From: an uncultured bacterium
GTDB taxonomy: Bacteria > Bacillota > Clostridia > Lachnospirales > Lachnospiraceae
Reading direction: 5' to 3'
NCBI GenBank assembly: GCA_905216215.1
Contig: CAJMSZ010000018.1
Location: 1-38,995 of the forward strand
DNA: 38,995 nt
Under the pieces are notes generated by a model. That model searched no databases and had not been told where the DNA came from. It was given only the letters and a program-made list of their open reading frames with translations. Shown one piece after another: positions 24,205-32,933 of the stretch (within the stretch, counting starts at the first letter, position 1; each line of letters begins with the position of its first letter). A program made the position numbers and the translations under genes.

Positions 24205-26243
24205 TGGAAGAACGATATTATTTAACCTTGGAAAGGATTATGCAGATGAAAGAGGAAGAAACGGTTGCAGAACCTTACCGGGGATATTTTCGTCAAGTGG
24301 CTGATTTTCTGCTTCGCATTCACGATGTGAAGGACAGTTATCACACCAGAGCCAGACATGACATGACAGAAGAGAAACTTGCTGAAGAAATGGCAGGACT
24401 TTATGAAGATGTGAAACCGGAGAATTATGAGACTTCTTATGCAAATCCTGCATACTGTCAGGCGGTACTTGGAGAAGAACTTGGAGCCTTTTTGAGTGCG
24501 TTATATGCAGAACTCCGTGGAGATATCGGTTATGTGTATGAAGAAAAAGAAGAATATCTGGTGATTGGAAATGAACTCTTTATTGAAATTTATAATCAGT
24601 TTGAAGCAGAAGAAGTTCCTACACTGGAGAGTCTGAAAGAGATCTTTTACTGGTATGCAAGTGATTATTGTGATGTATTTGTGGCAGACCGAGTAAAAGA
24701 ACAGATTCTTCCATCAGAAAATAACTTTTTTGTAAATAAAATTATGGAAAGTGATTTATCTGATTTGCGTTATTTATATCGTTTTGGCGAGTATGTGGGT
24801 GAGAACGAGAAGAAGACGGCTGCTTACTTAAATACTTTGCCGGAAGAAACGATTGCAAAGATGGCAGACACTTACACAGAGGGTTTCCGTCAGGGCTTTG
24901 TAATCACGGGAAAAGATTTAAGCAAGAAATCAGTGGTCCATATTGAATATTCTCTGGGCTTTGAAAGAGTGATCAGAAGAGCAATTCGTAATTTTGAAGA
25001 AATGGGACTGCATACGATTATTTTCCGTTCTCCGGCAAGCGTGATTGTGAAAAGCCGCTATGGCAAGCGAGGATTTGTAGGCGGAAATGTAAACAAGCAG
25101 TATGATTACGACCATAAGGATGATATTGCACTGATTCTGGACAAGCAGTTTGTGGAGCGAAAGTTAGAAGTGATGCGGACTGCTTATGAGCAGAATAAAG
25201 ACATGGCGGTAAAGCTTGCTGGTCCTGCAGTTATGGAGGTCTTTGGAGAAATACCATTTTCGCCGGCGGTAAAACCGGAAGCACTGCGGCTTACCAAGAA
25301 TCAGGAAGAACTGATGCTGACGCTTCTTTCCAAGGCAAGTCAGATGACGAATTACTATATTCATGGAGAAGAACGCAGCTTTACGATTATTGCATGGCCG
25401 GTGCCGGAAATCGGAGAAAAGTACGAAGAGATTTTTCAGGAAGTGATTCGGATTAATACCCTGGATGCCAAGGTATATGAGAAGGTGCAGCAGACCATCA
25501 TTGATGCACTGGACAAGGGAGATTGTGTGCATATCCTTGGTACAAATGGAAATAAGACGGATTTGAAGGTAAAGCTCTTGGAACTTAAGAATCCAGAGAA
25601 AGAAACTATTTTTGAAAACTGTGTGGCAGATGTGAATATTCCGGTTGGAGAGGTATTTACATCCCCGGTGCTGGAAGGGACAGATGGGGTACTGTTTGTG
25701 AGCAAAGTATATTTGCAGGAACTGCAGTATCAGAATCTGGAAATATATTTTAAAGATGGGAAGACCACAGAGTATACTTGTACGAACTTTGAAAAAGAAG
25801 AGGATAACAAGCGATTTATAAAAGAGAATCTTCTTCATAATCATGCATTTCTTCCTATGGGAGAATTTGCTATTGGAACCAACACTACAGCATACGTGGC
25901 TACAGCCAAGTATCAGATTGCAGATAAGATGCCGATTCTGATTGCAGAGAAAATGGGACCACATTTTGCTGTGGGAGATACCTGTTATAGCTGGGAGGAG
26001 GATGTGGTAGCTTATAATCCGGATGGAAAACAGATTGTGGCACGTGAGAACAGCATCAGTGCCTGCCGTAAGGAAAATCCGGAGAAAGCATATTTCCAGT
26101 GCCATACAGATATTACTATTCCATATGAGGAATTGGGATGTATCAGCGTTCACACCAAAGCAGGAGAAGAAATTAAGATTATTGAGAATGGTCGTTTTGT
26201 ACTTCCGGGTACGGAAATTTTAAACGAACCATTGGATGAATAG
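24204..26243 (+). CDS. M29-family metallo-aminopeptidase with a long N-terminal extension
   Basis: A 679-residue protein. The C-terminal ~400 residues follow the M29 thermophilic aminopeptidase pattern, and the five expected metal ligands can be placed: E483 (PVGEVFTSP), E554 (MGEFAIGTN), H587 (GPHFAVGD), H634 and D636 (CHTD). The ligand spacings (71, 33, 47, 2) are close to those known for M29 enzymes. The N-terminal ~260 residues are an extension I do not recognise, acidic and helical in look. The GTG start overlaps the previous gene's stop by one base and has a GGGGG ribosome site. The substrate is unknown. It would be cytoplasmic, with no signal peptide. Confidence 0.75.
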   Translation: MEERYYLTLERIMQMKEEETVAEPYRGYFRQVADFLLRIHDVKDSYHTRARHDMTEEKLAEEMAGLYEDVKPENYETSYANPAYCQAVLGEELGAFLSALYAELRGDIGYVYEEKEEYLVIGNELFIEIYNQFEAEEVPTLESLKEIFYWYASDYCDVFVADRVKEQILPSENNFFVNKIMESDLSDLRYLYRFGEYVGENEKKTAAYLNTLPEETIAKMADTYTEGFRQGFVITGKDLSKKSVVHIEYSLGFERVIRRAIRNFEEMGLHTIIFRSPASVIVKSRYGKRGFVGGNVNKQYDYDHKDDIALILDKQFVERKLEVMRTAYEQNKDMAVKLAGPAVMEVFGEIPFSPAVKPEALRLTKNQEELMLTLLSKASQMTNYYIHGEERSFTIIAWPVPEIGEKYEEIFQEVIRINTLDAKVYEKVQQTIIDALDKGDCVHILGTNGNKTDLKVKLLELKNPEKETIFENCVADVNIPVGEVFTSPVLEGTDGVLFVSKVYLQELQYQNLEIYFKDGKTTEYTCTNFEKEEDNKRFIKENLLHNHAFLPMGEFAIGTNTTAYVATAKYQIADKMPILIAEKMGPHFAVGDTCYSWEEDVVAYNPDGKQIVARENSISACRKENPEKAYFQCHTDITIPYEELGCISVHTKAGEEIKIIENGRFVLPGTEILNEPLDE

Positions 26244-26273
26244 ATTGGGATATGAGAGATTTCTCTATTTCTG

Positions 26274-26302
26274 TTGACATTGGGAAATAGTATTAGTAAA
26301 AT
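26274..26302 (+). promoter_or_regulatory. Near-consensus sigma-A promoter of the pur operon
   Basis: Perfect TTGACA (26274-26279), a 17-base spacer, and TAAAAT (26297-26302). This is the best promoter in the window and would drive purE-M-N-D. Confidence 0.85.
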
Positions 26303-26303
26303 A

Positions 26304-26343
26304 ACTTATAAATAGATGGCTATTTATTATAATACTTATAAAT
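26304..26343 (+). repeat. Direct repeat and palindrome in the purE leader
   Basis: ACTTATAAAT occurs at 26304-26313 and again at 26334-26343, exactly 30 bases apart. Between them TAAATAG (26309-26315) and CTATTTA (26320-26326) form a 7-bp palindrome with a 4-base gap. The palindrome starts 7 bases after the -10 box, at about the transcription start, so a repressor operator or an RNA hairpin is possible. Confidence 0.5.
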
Positions 26344-26347
26344 GACG

Positions 26348-26360
26348 ATAAGCGAACAAG
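26348..26360 (+). promoter_or_regulatory. PurBox-like site upstream of purE
   Basis: ATAAGCGAACAAG matches the Bacillus PurR PurBox (AWWWCCGAACWWT) at 11 of 13 positions. A poorer match (9 of 13) lies at 26924-26936 before purM. Only one good box is present, in the leader rather than upstream of the promoter, so binding is uncertain. Confidence 0.3.
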
Positions 26361-26374
26361 AAAGGAAGAAGTTT

Positions 26375-26887
26375 ATGCCAAAAGTAGGAATCGTAATGGG
26401 CAGTGACTCAGATTTGAAAGTGATGAGTAAGGCAGCTGCCATGTTGGAAAAGTTTGGAATCGACTATGAAATGACAATTATTTCTGCACATCGTGAGCCG
26501 GATGTATTTTTTGAGTATGCAAAGGGTGCAGAGGAAAAGGGCTATAAGATTATTATTGCAGGAGCCGGTATGGCAGCACATCTTCCGGGAATGTGTGCGG
26601 CAATTTTCCCTATGCCGGTTATTGGAGTACCGATGTCAGGCAAGAATTTGGATGGAATGGATGCTCTTTATTCTATTGTACAGATGCCATCCGGAATTCC
26701 GGTTGCCACAGTTGCCATTGATGGTGGCGCAAATGCAGGAATTCTTGCTGCACGGATGCTTGCTATGTCAGACCCTGAATTATTAGAACGGCTGAAATCA
26801 TATACAACAGAGATGAAAGAAACCGTTCAGAAAAAAGCAGAAAAGCTGGATAACCTTGGTTATAAAGCATATATGGACCAGATGTAG
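26375..26887 (+). CDS. purE: N5-carboxyaminoimidazole ribonucleotide mutase
   Basis: A 170-residue class I PurE that moves the carboxyl group of N5-CAIR to make CAIR. The GSDSDLKVM motif and SAHREPD with the catalytic His are intact. The open frame runs from 26342, but ATG 26375 has an AGGAAG site and matches the family N-terminus (MPKVGIVMGSDSD). The partner purK is not in this window. It is the first gene behind the strong promoter at 26274-26302. Confidence 0.95.
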   Translation: MPKVGIVMGSDSDLKVMSKAAAMLEKFGIDYEMTIISAHREPDVFFEYAKGAEEKGYKIIIAGAGMAAHLPGMCAAIFPMPVIGVPMSGKNLDGMDALYSIVQMPSGIPVATVAIDGGANAGILAARMLAMSDPELLERLKSYTTEMKETVQKKAEKLDNLGYKAYMDQM

Positions 26888-26953
26888 AAAAAGAAAACAA
26901 GTGAACAGTTGCGGGCAATACATGTCAGCGAACATACCAGGAGGAATAGGAAA

Positions 26954-27982
26954 ATGTTGGATTACAAGACAGCCGGTGTAGATATTGAGGCAGGATACAA
27001 ATCAGTAGAGCTTATGAAGAAGCATGTGAAAGAGACAATGAGACCGGAGGTATTAGGTGGACTTGGCGGTTTTGCAGGTGCATTTGACATGAGCGGAATC
27101 AAGAATATGGAAGAGCCTGTACTTCTTTCAGGAACAGATGGATGTGGAACAAAGGTAAAGCTTGCATTTGTAATGGATAAGCATGATACCATCGGAATTG
27201 ATGCAGTAGCCATGTGTGTCAATGATATTGCATGTGCAGGAGGAGAACCGTTATTCTTCTTGGATTATATTGCCTGCGGTAAGAATTACCCAGAAAAGAT
27301 TGCCACAATTGTAAGTGGAGTCGCAGAAGGATGCAAGCAGTCCGGTTGTGCGCTGGTTGGTGGTGAGACAGCAGAACATCCGGGACTGATGCCGGAGAAT
27401 GATTATGACCTTGCCGGATTTGCAGTAGGTGTAGTGGATAAGAAAGACATTATTGATGGCTCATCTATCAAACCGGGTGATGTCCTTGTAGCGATGCCGT
27501 CTACAGGAGTTCACAGCAATGGATTCTCGCTGGTTCGTAAAGTGTTTGATATTACAGAGGAATCTTTGAATACATATTATGAGGAATTAGGAAAAACTCT
27601 GGGAGAAGCCTTGATTGCTCCTACAAGAATTTATGTAAAGGCTTTGAAGAATGTAAAAGAAGCCGGTGTGAGAGTGAAAGGCTGCAGTCATATTACCGGA
27701 GGTGGCTTCTATGAAAATATTCCTAGAATGCTTCCAGAAGGAATTCGTGCAGTGGTAAAGAAAGAAAGCTACGAAGTTCCTGCTATTTTCAACCTGATCG
27801 CAAAGACAGGAAATATTGCAGAAGAAATGATGTACAATACCTTCAACATGGGAATTGGCATGATTGTTGCTGTAGATGAAAAAGATGTAGATGCTACGAT
27901 TCACGCGATGAAAGAAGCAGGAGATGAAGCTTTTGTAGTCGGATACGTAGAAGCAGGAGAAAAAGGAGTTACCTTATGCTAA
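26954..27982 (+). CDS. purM: Phosphoribosylformylglycinamidine cyclo-ligase (AIR synthetase)
   Basis: A 342-residue enzyme of the PurM/ThiL/SelD fold making AIR from FGAM with ATP. The N-terminal DYKTAGVDI, the SGTDGCGTKVKLA nucleotide region and GVHSNGFSL are all present. ATG 26954 has an AGGAGG site; an upstream TTG at 26909 lacks one. It overlaps purN by 7 bases (27976-27982), so the two are translationally coupled. Confidence 0.96.
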   Translation: MLDYKTAGVDIEAGYKSVELMKKHVKETMRPEVLGGLGGFAGAFDMSGIKNMEEPVLLSGTDGCGTKVKLAFVMDKHDTIGIDAVAMCVNDIACAGGEPLFFLDYIACGKNYPEKIATIVSGVAEGCKQSGCALVGGETAEHPGLMPENDYDLAGFAVGVVDKKDIIDGSSIKPGDVLVAMPSTGVHSNGFSLVRKVFDITEESLNTYYEELGKTLGEALIAPTRIYVKALKNVKEAGVRVKGCSHITGGGFYENIPRMLPEGIRAVVKKESYEVPAIFNLIAKTGNIAEEMMYNTFNMGIGMIVAVDEKDVDATIHAMKEAGDEAFVVGYVEAGEKGVTLC

Positions 27983-28602
27983 GAGTTGCAGTTCTGGTAT
28001 CCGGTGGTGGAACCAATCTTCAGGCAATTATTGATGCCATAGAAAGCGGGAAGATTACAAATACAGAGTTAGTAGGTGTGATTAGCAATAATAAGAATGC
28101 GTATGCGCTGGAGAGAGCGAAGAAACATGGCATTCCGGCAGAGTGCATTTCACCAAAGAATTTTGAAACAAGAGCAGAGTTTAACAGAGTCCTTCTGGAG
28201 AAGTTAAATGAGCTTCAGGTAGATTTGGTAGTGCTTGCAGGATTTCTGGTAGTGATTCCAGAAGAAATGATACGTGTGTACCGGAATCGGATCATCAATA
28301 TTCATCCATCCCTGATTCCGGCATTTTGCGGAACCGGTTATTATGGTCTGAAGGTGCACGAAGCAGCGCTGGCACGTGGTGTTAAGATTGTAGGTGCTAC
28401 CGTTCATTTTGTAGATGAGGGCACAGACACAGGCCCAATTATTCTACAAAAGGCAGTGGAAGTAGAAGAAGAAGATACACCAAAGATACTTCAGCAGAGA
28501 GTGATGGAACAGGCGGAGTGGGAAATACTGCCACAGGCCATTGATTTGATTGCAAATGGAAAGGTAAAAGTAACAGAAGGAAGAGTTTCTATCAAAAAAT
28601 AA
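27976..28602 (+). CDS. purN: Phosphoribosylglycinamide formyltransferase
   Basis: A 208-residue folate-dependent enzyme that formylates GAR. The N-terminal VSGGGTNLQAI phosphate loop, the catalytic N and H in IINIHPSLIPAF, and the VHFVDEGTDTGPII segment with the essential Asp are all conserved. After IPAF the sequence reads C-G-T-G-Y-Y-G where the E. coli protein has P-G-L-H, a variant seen in clostridial relatives as far as I know. It is coupled to purM and followed 28 bases later by purD. Confidence 0.96.
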   Translation: MLRVAVLVSGGGTNLQAIIDAIESGKITNTELVGVISNNKNAYALERAKKHGIPAECISPKNFETRAEFNRVLLEKLNELQVDLVVLAGFLVVIPEEMIRVYRNRIINIHPSLIPAFCGTGYYGLKVHEAALARGVKIVGATVHFVDEGTDTGPIILQKAVEVEEEDTPKILQQRVMEQAEWEILPQAIDLIANGKVKVTEGRVSIKK

Positions 28603-28629
28603 AGAGATAAGCAAAATAAGGAGGTTCCT

Positions 28630-29901
28630 ATGAAAGTATTGATTGTGGGAAGCGGTGGAAGAGAGCATGCTATTGCACAGAGCGTCGCTAAAAGCAGTAA
28701 AGTGACAAAGATTTACTGCGCACCGGGAAATGCAGGAATTGCTGAACTGGCAGAATGTGTTCCAATCGGGGCAATGGAATTTGATGCGCTGGTTGATTTC
28801 GCAAAGGAAAAGGAAATTGACCTTGTAGTAGTAGGAATGGATGACCCGCTTGTAGGTGGACTGATTGATGTGTTTGAAAATGTGGGAATCCGCGCATTTG
28901 GACCGAGAAGAGATGCAGCGATTCTGGAAGGAAGCAAGGCATTTTCGAAGAATCTGATGAAGAAATATGGAATTCCGACAGCAGCATATGAGAATTTCAC
29001 CAAGCCGGAGGAGGCACTCGTTTACCTTGCTAATGCCAAGTATCCAATTGTATTAAAGGCAGATGGGCTGGCACTTGGAAAAGGTGTGCTTATCTGTAAT
29101 AGCTTTGAAGAGGCACAGGCAGGTGTCAAAGAAATTATGCTGGACAAGAAGTTTGGCGCTTCCGGAAACACTATGGTGGTAGAAGAGTTCATGACAGGTC
29201 GTGAGGTGTCTGTGCTGTCCTTTGTAGACGGAAAGACGATTAAGACCATGACAAGTGCACAGGACCACAAGCGCGCTAAGGATGGAGATGAGGGATTAAA
29301 TACCGGTGGTATGGGAACGTTCTCTCCAAGTCCCTTCTACACAGAAGAAGTGGATGCGTTCTGCAAGGAATACATTTACCAGAAGACAGTAGATGCCATG
29401 AATGCAGAGGGCAGAGAATTCAAAGGAATTATTTTCTTTGGACTTATGCTTACACCGGAAGGTCCTAAGGTTCTGGAGTACAATGCAAGATTCGGTGATC
29501 CGGAAGCCCAGGTTGTACTTCCAAGAATGAAAAATGATCTGGTAGAAGTGATGGAAGCCTGCATTGACGGAAGACTGGATGAGCTGGAACTGGAATTTGA
29601 GGATAATGCAGCAGTCTGCGTTGTACTTGCATCAGATGGTTATCCCCTTGCTTACGAGAAGGGACTTCCAATCAGTGGTCTGGAAGAGTTCAAGAAACAT
29701 GATGGATATTATTGTTTCCACGCCGGAACCAAGCTGGTGGATGGCCAGGTGGTTACAAACGGAGGTCGTGTTCTTGGAGTGACTGCCAAAGGCGCTACAC
29801 TGACAGAAGCACGGGCAAATGCCTACAAAGCAACAGAGTGGGTTTCCTTTGCAAATAAATATATGAGACATGATATTGGAAAGGCCATTGACGAGGCTTA
29901 A
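28630..29901 (+). CDS. purD: Phosphoribosylamine-glycine ligase
   Basis: A 423-residue ATP-grasp ligase joining phosphoribosylamine and glycine to make GAR, the substrate of PurN. The GSGGREHA N-terminus, ATP-grasp segments (LKADGLALGKGV) and the NTGGMGTFSPSPF and NARFGDPE motifs are intact. An AAGGAGG ribosome site precedes the ATG. It ends the pur cluster in this window; purC, F, L, H and K are elsewhere. Confidence 0.97.
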   Translation: MKVLIVGSGGREHAIAQSVAKSSKVTKIYCAPGNAGIAELAECVPIGAMEFDALVDFAKEKEIDLVVVGMDDPLVGGLIDVFENVGIRAFGPRRDAAILEGSKAFSKNLMKKYGIPTAAYENFTKPEEALVYLANAKYPIVLKADGLALGKGVLICNSFEEAQAGVKEIMLDKKFGASGNTMVVEEFMTGREVSVLSFVDGKTIKTMTSAQDHKRAKDGDEGLNTGGMGTFSPSPFYTEEVDAFCKEYIYQKTVDAMNAEGREFKGIIFFGLMLTPEGPKVLEYNARFGDPEAQVVLPRMKNDLVEVMEACIDGRLDELELEFEDNAAVCVVLASDGYPLAYEKGLPISGLEEFKKHDGYYCFHAGTKLVDGQVVTNGGRVLGVTAKGATLTEARANAYKATEWVSFANKYMRHDIGKAIDEA

Positions 29902-29948
29902 GAGAATCTTAGGATTTCGAAAGACTTTTGAAAGATTTGGCGTTCGCC

Positions 29949-29977
29949 TTGACAAATTGGACGTTTACAACTATTAT
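29949..29977 (+). promoter_or_regulatory. Predicted sigma-A promoter of the valS T-box transcript
   Basis: Perfect TTGACA (29949-29954), a 17-base spacer, and TATTAT (29972-29977). Transcription would start near 29984 and read through the T-box leader. Confidence 0.8.
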
Positions 29978-29983
29978 ATTTCG

Positions 29984-30248
29984 TAGATTATGGTTATATC
30001 TAAAGGCTGGGAAAAAGAGGAGTATGTGTTTAGGGCTGGAAAGAGAGAACTGCTCACAGGCTGAGAAGCAGTTCACAGGAAACGGATGCAGAAGGTAGCT
30101 TTGGAGCCGGACATCTGAATGCAGTAGGATGTCACGGAGTCGTTCACGTTATCGGACGAAGGAGATATGAGGAGATTTTCTCATATAACAAAGGTGGTAC
30201 CGCGTTACTATACGCCCTTTACATTTACTGTAAAGGGCGTTTACTTTT
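29984..30248 (+). ncRNA. T-box leader (tRNA-Val sensing) of valS
   Basis: This fills the ~370-base gap between purD and valS. Visible T-box elements in order are AGTA (30021-30024), AGAGAG (30042-30047), GGCTG (30059-30063), a specifier region around 30091-30107 with GTA (Val) at 30095-30097 followed by GCTTTGGAGC, an F-box-like CGTTATC (30147-30153), the T-box AAGGTGGTACCGCG (30191-30204), and a terminator. When uncharged tRNA-Val binds, the antiterminator forms and valS is expressed. The Val specifier was placed by aligning to the usual pattern before the TTGAGC-like stretch, and it agrees with the downstream gene. Confidence 0.93.
30212..30248 (+). terminator. T-box regulated terminator
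   Basis: A 12-bp perfect stem (30212-30223 with 30229-30240), a 5-base loop and a T-rich tract (30240-30248). It competes with the antiterminator containing the T-box motif. Confidence 0.92.
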
Positions 30249-30270
30249 TGAGAGGAAATTGGAGGAGAAC

Positions 30271-32928
30271 ATGAGTAAGAATCTTGAAAAAACCTACAAT
30301 CCAAAAGAGATTGAATCAAAGTTATATGAAAAATGGTGTGAGAAGAAATATTTTCATGCAGAGGTGGACAGAAGTAAGAAGCCATTTACTATTGTAATGC
30401 CACCTCCGAATATTACAGGAAAGCTGCATATGGGACATGCGCTGGATAATACCCTTCAGGATACCCTGATTCGTTACAAGAGAATGCAGGGATACAATGC
30501 ACTTTGGATTCCAGGAACAGATCATGCGGCTATTTCTACTGAGGTTAAGGTAACCAATCAGTTAAAGGCAGAAGGAATTGATAAAAAAGAACTGGGGCGT
30601 GAGGGCTTCCTGAAAAGAACCTGGCAGTGGAAGGAAGAATATGGCGGAACCATTACTTCCCAGCTTAAGAAAATCGGAAGTTCCTGTGACTGGGACAGAG
30701 AGCGTTTTACCATGGATGAAGGATGCTCCAAGGCAGTCGAGGAAGTATTTATTAAATTATATGAAGAAGGATACATTTACAAAGGCTCCCGCATTATTAA
30801 CTGGTGTCCAAAATGCAAGACTTCTTTATCCGATGCAGAAGTAGAGCATGAGGAACAGGCAGGACATTTCTGGCATATTAAGTACCCAATTGTTGGAACA
30901 GACCGTTTCCTGGAGATTGCTACGACCCGTCCGGAAACCATGCTTGGCGATACTGCAATCGCAGTTCATCCAGATGATGAAAGATATACAGACATTGTTG
31001 GTAAGAAAGTCTTATTACCATTGGTTGGAAGAGAGATTCCGATTGTGGCTGATGCTTATGTAGATAAAGAATTTGGAACAGGTGCGGTAAAAATTACACC
31101 GGCACATGACCCGAACGACTTTGAAGTTGGAAAACGTCATAATCTTCCGGAAATCAATATCATGAACGATGATGCAACCATCGTAGACGGATATGGAAAA
31201 TATTCCGGAATGGAACGCTACGAAGCAAGAAAGGCAATTGTAGAGGATTTAAAAGAACAGGGATACTTAGTAAAAATCGAAGAACATTCTCATAATGTAG
31301 GAACTCATGACCGTTGCGGAACTACGGTAGAGCCCCTGATTAAGCAGCAGTGGTTTGTAAGAATGGAAGAACTTGCAAAACCAGCGATTAACGCTTTAAA
31401 GACAGGAGAACTGAAATTCGTTCCAGAGCGTTTTGATAAGATTTACCTGCACTGGCTGGAAAATATCAAGGACTGGTGCATTTCCCGTCAGATTTGGTGG
31501 GGACACAGAATCCCGGCCTATTATTGTGATGAATGTGGTGAGTTTGTAGTAGCAAGGGAAATGCCGGAAGTCTGCCCGCACTGTGGATGCAGGCATTTCA
31601 CACAGGATGAGGACACATTGGATACATGGTTCAGTTCTGCACTCTGGCCATTCTCAACACTTGGCTGGCCGGACAAGACAGAGGATTTAGATTATTTCTA
31701 TCCAACGAATGTACTGGTAACCGGATATGACATTATCTTCTTCTGGGTAATCCGTATGGTATTCTCCGGATATGCACACACAGGAAAGGCTCCGTTTAAC
31801 ACGGTTCTGATTCACGGACTGGTTCGTGACTCCCAGGGACGTAAAATGAGTAAATCCCTTGGAAATGGAATTGACCCACTGGAAATTATCGATGAGTATG
31901 GCGCAGATGCCCTTCGTATGACACTCCTTACCGGAAATGCACCTGGAAACGATATGCGTTTCTACAATGAGCGAGTAGAAGCAAGCCGTAACTTTGCAAA
32001 TAAGGTATGGAATGCATCCAGATTTATCTTGATGAATATGGATGGAAAGACCATTACAGAACCAGAAGCAGCAGATTTCACCATGGCAGACAAATGGATT
32101 CTTTCCAAGGTGAATACACTGGCAAAAGACGTGACAGAAAACATGGACAATTTTGACCTTGGTATCGCGCTTCAGAAAGTATACGATTTTATCTGGGATG
32201 AATTCTGTGACTGGTATATTGAATTAGTAAAATATAGAATCTATCATGCAGAGGAAGATGCAAAGAGCGCCAATGCAGCCCTTTGGACATTAAAATCGGT
32301 TCTGGCAAATAGTCTTAAGATGTTACATCCATTTATGCCGTTTGTCACAGAAGAAATTTACAGTGCATTAGTACCGGAAGAAGAATCACTTATGATGTCA
32401 ACCTGGCCGGTATATCAATCAGAGTGGAACTTTGCCGATGCAGAAAATGTGACAGACCACATGAAAGAAATTATCCGTGGTGTCAGAAATGCCCGTGCAG
32501 AAATGAATGTACCACCAAGCCGTAAGGCAAAAGTCTTTGTAGTATGTGAAAATGCAGACTTAAGAGAAGGATTTTGTGAACTGGCATCCTCAGCATGCCC
32601 ACTGATGAGTGCTACGGAACTTGAGGTGCAGACTACAAAGGACGGAATAGCAGAAGATGCAGTTTCTATTGTAGTTCCAGATGCTACTGTTTATGTACCA
32701 CTGGAAGAACTGATTGACTTTGAACAGGAAATAGAACGACTGACAAAAGAAGAAGCAAGACTGGAAAAGGAAATTGCCCGTTCCAATGGTATGTTAAACA
32801 ATGAAAAATTTGTCAGCAAGGCGCCTCAGGCAAAGGTTGATGAAGAGAGAGCCAAGCTGGAAAAATATACACAGATGATGGCACAGGTTAAGGACAGACT
32901 TGCCAGTTTGAAAAGTAAGGAAGTATAA
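30271..32928 (+). CDS. valS: Valyl-tRNA synthetase
   Basis: An 885-residue class I synthetase. The HIGH-type motif is NITGKLHMGHAL near residues 46-57, the KMSKS loop is at 525-529, an editing domain lies between them, and the C-terminus is a coiled coil (about 815-885) typical of ValRS. ATG 30271 has a GGAGGAG site; the frame opens at a TTG (30259) without support. Expression is controlled by the Val-specific T-box just upstream. The LTA-synthase-like gene follows after 5 bases and may share the transcript. Confidence 0.98.
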   Translation: MSKNLEKTYNPKEIESKLYEKWCEKKYFHAEVDRSKKPFTIVMPPPNITGKLHMGHALDNTLQDTLIRYKRMQGYNALWIPGTDHAAISTEVKVTNQLKAEGIDKKELGREGFLKRTWQWKEEYGGTITSQLKKIGSSCDWDRERFTMDEGCSKAVEEVFIKLYEEGYIYKGSRIINWCPKCKTSLSDAEVEHEEQAGHFWHIKYPIVGTDRFLEIATTRPETMLGDTAIAVHPDDERYTDIVGKKVLLPLVGREIPIVADAYVDKEFGTGAVKITPAHDPNDFEVGKRHNLPEINIMNDDATIVDGYGKYSGMERYEARKAIVEDLKEQGYLVKIEEHSHNVGTHDRCGTTVEPLIKQQWFVRMEELAKPAINALKTGELKFVPERFDKIYLHWLENIKDWCISRQIWWGHRIPAYYCDECGEFVVAREMPEVCPHCGCRHFTQDEDTLDTWFSSALWPFSTLGWPDKTEDLDYFYPTNVLVTGYDIIFFWVIRMVFSGYAHTGKAPFNTVLIHGLVRDSQGRKMSKSLGNGIDPLEIIDEYGADALRMTLLTGNAPGNDMRFYNERVEASRNFANKVWNASRFILMNMDGKTITEPEAADFTMADKWILSKVNTLAKDVTENMDNFDLGIALQKVYDFIWDEFCDWYIELVKYRIYHAEEDAKSANAALWTLKSVLANSLKMLHPFMPFVTEEIYSALVPEEESLMMSTWPVYQSEWNFADAENVTDHMKEIIRGVRNARAEMNVPPSRKAKVFVVCENADLREGFCELASSACPLMSATELEVQTTKDGIAEDAVSIVVPDATVYVPLEELIDFEQEIERLTKEEARLEKEIARSNGMLNNEKFVSKAPQAKVDEERAKLEKYTQMMAQVKDRLASLKSKEV

Positions 32929-32933
32929 GGAAA

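Noticed and set aside
25164..26153. Long antisense open frame (329 residues, minus strand)
   Set aside because: It is a shadow of the M29 gene: no ribosome site, odd Cys/His/Ile-rich composition, and it lies entirely opposite a well-supported gene.
26328..26333. Second pur promoter with TATAAT at 26328-26333
   Set aside because: The corresponding -35 position reads CTTATA, a poor match, and an excellent promoter already lies upstream.
30117..30127. TGC (Cys) read as the T-box specifier in GAATGCAGTAG
   Set aside because: The triplet sits in the loop of a small closed hairpin after Stem I; GTA at 30095-30097 fits the expected position before the GGAGC-like segment and agrees with valS.
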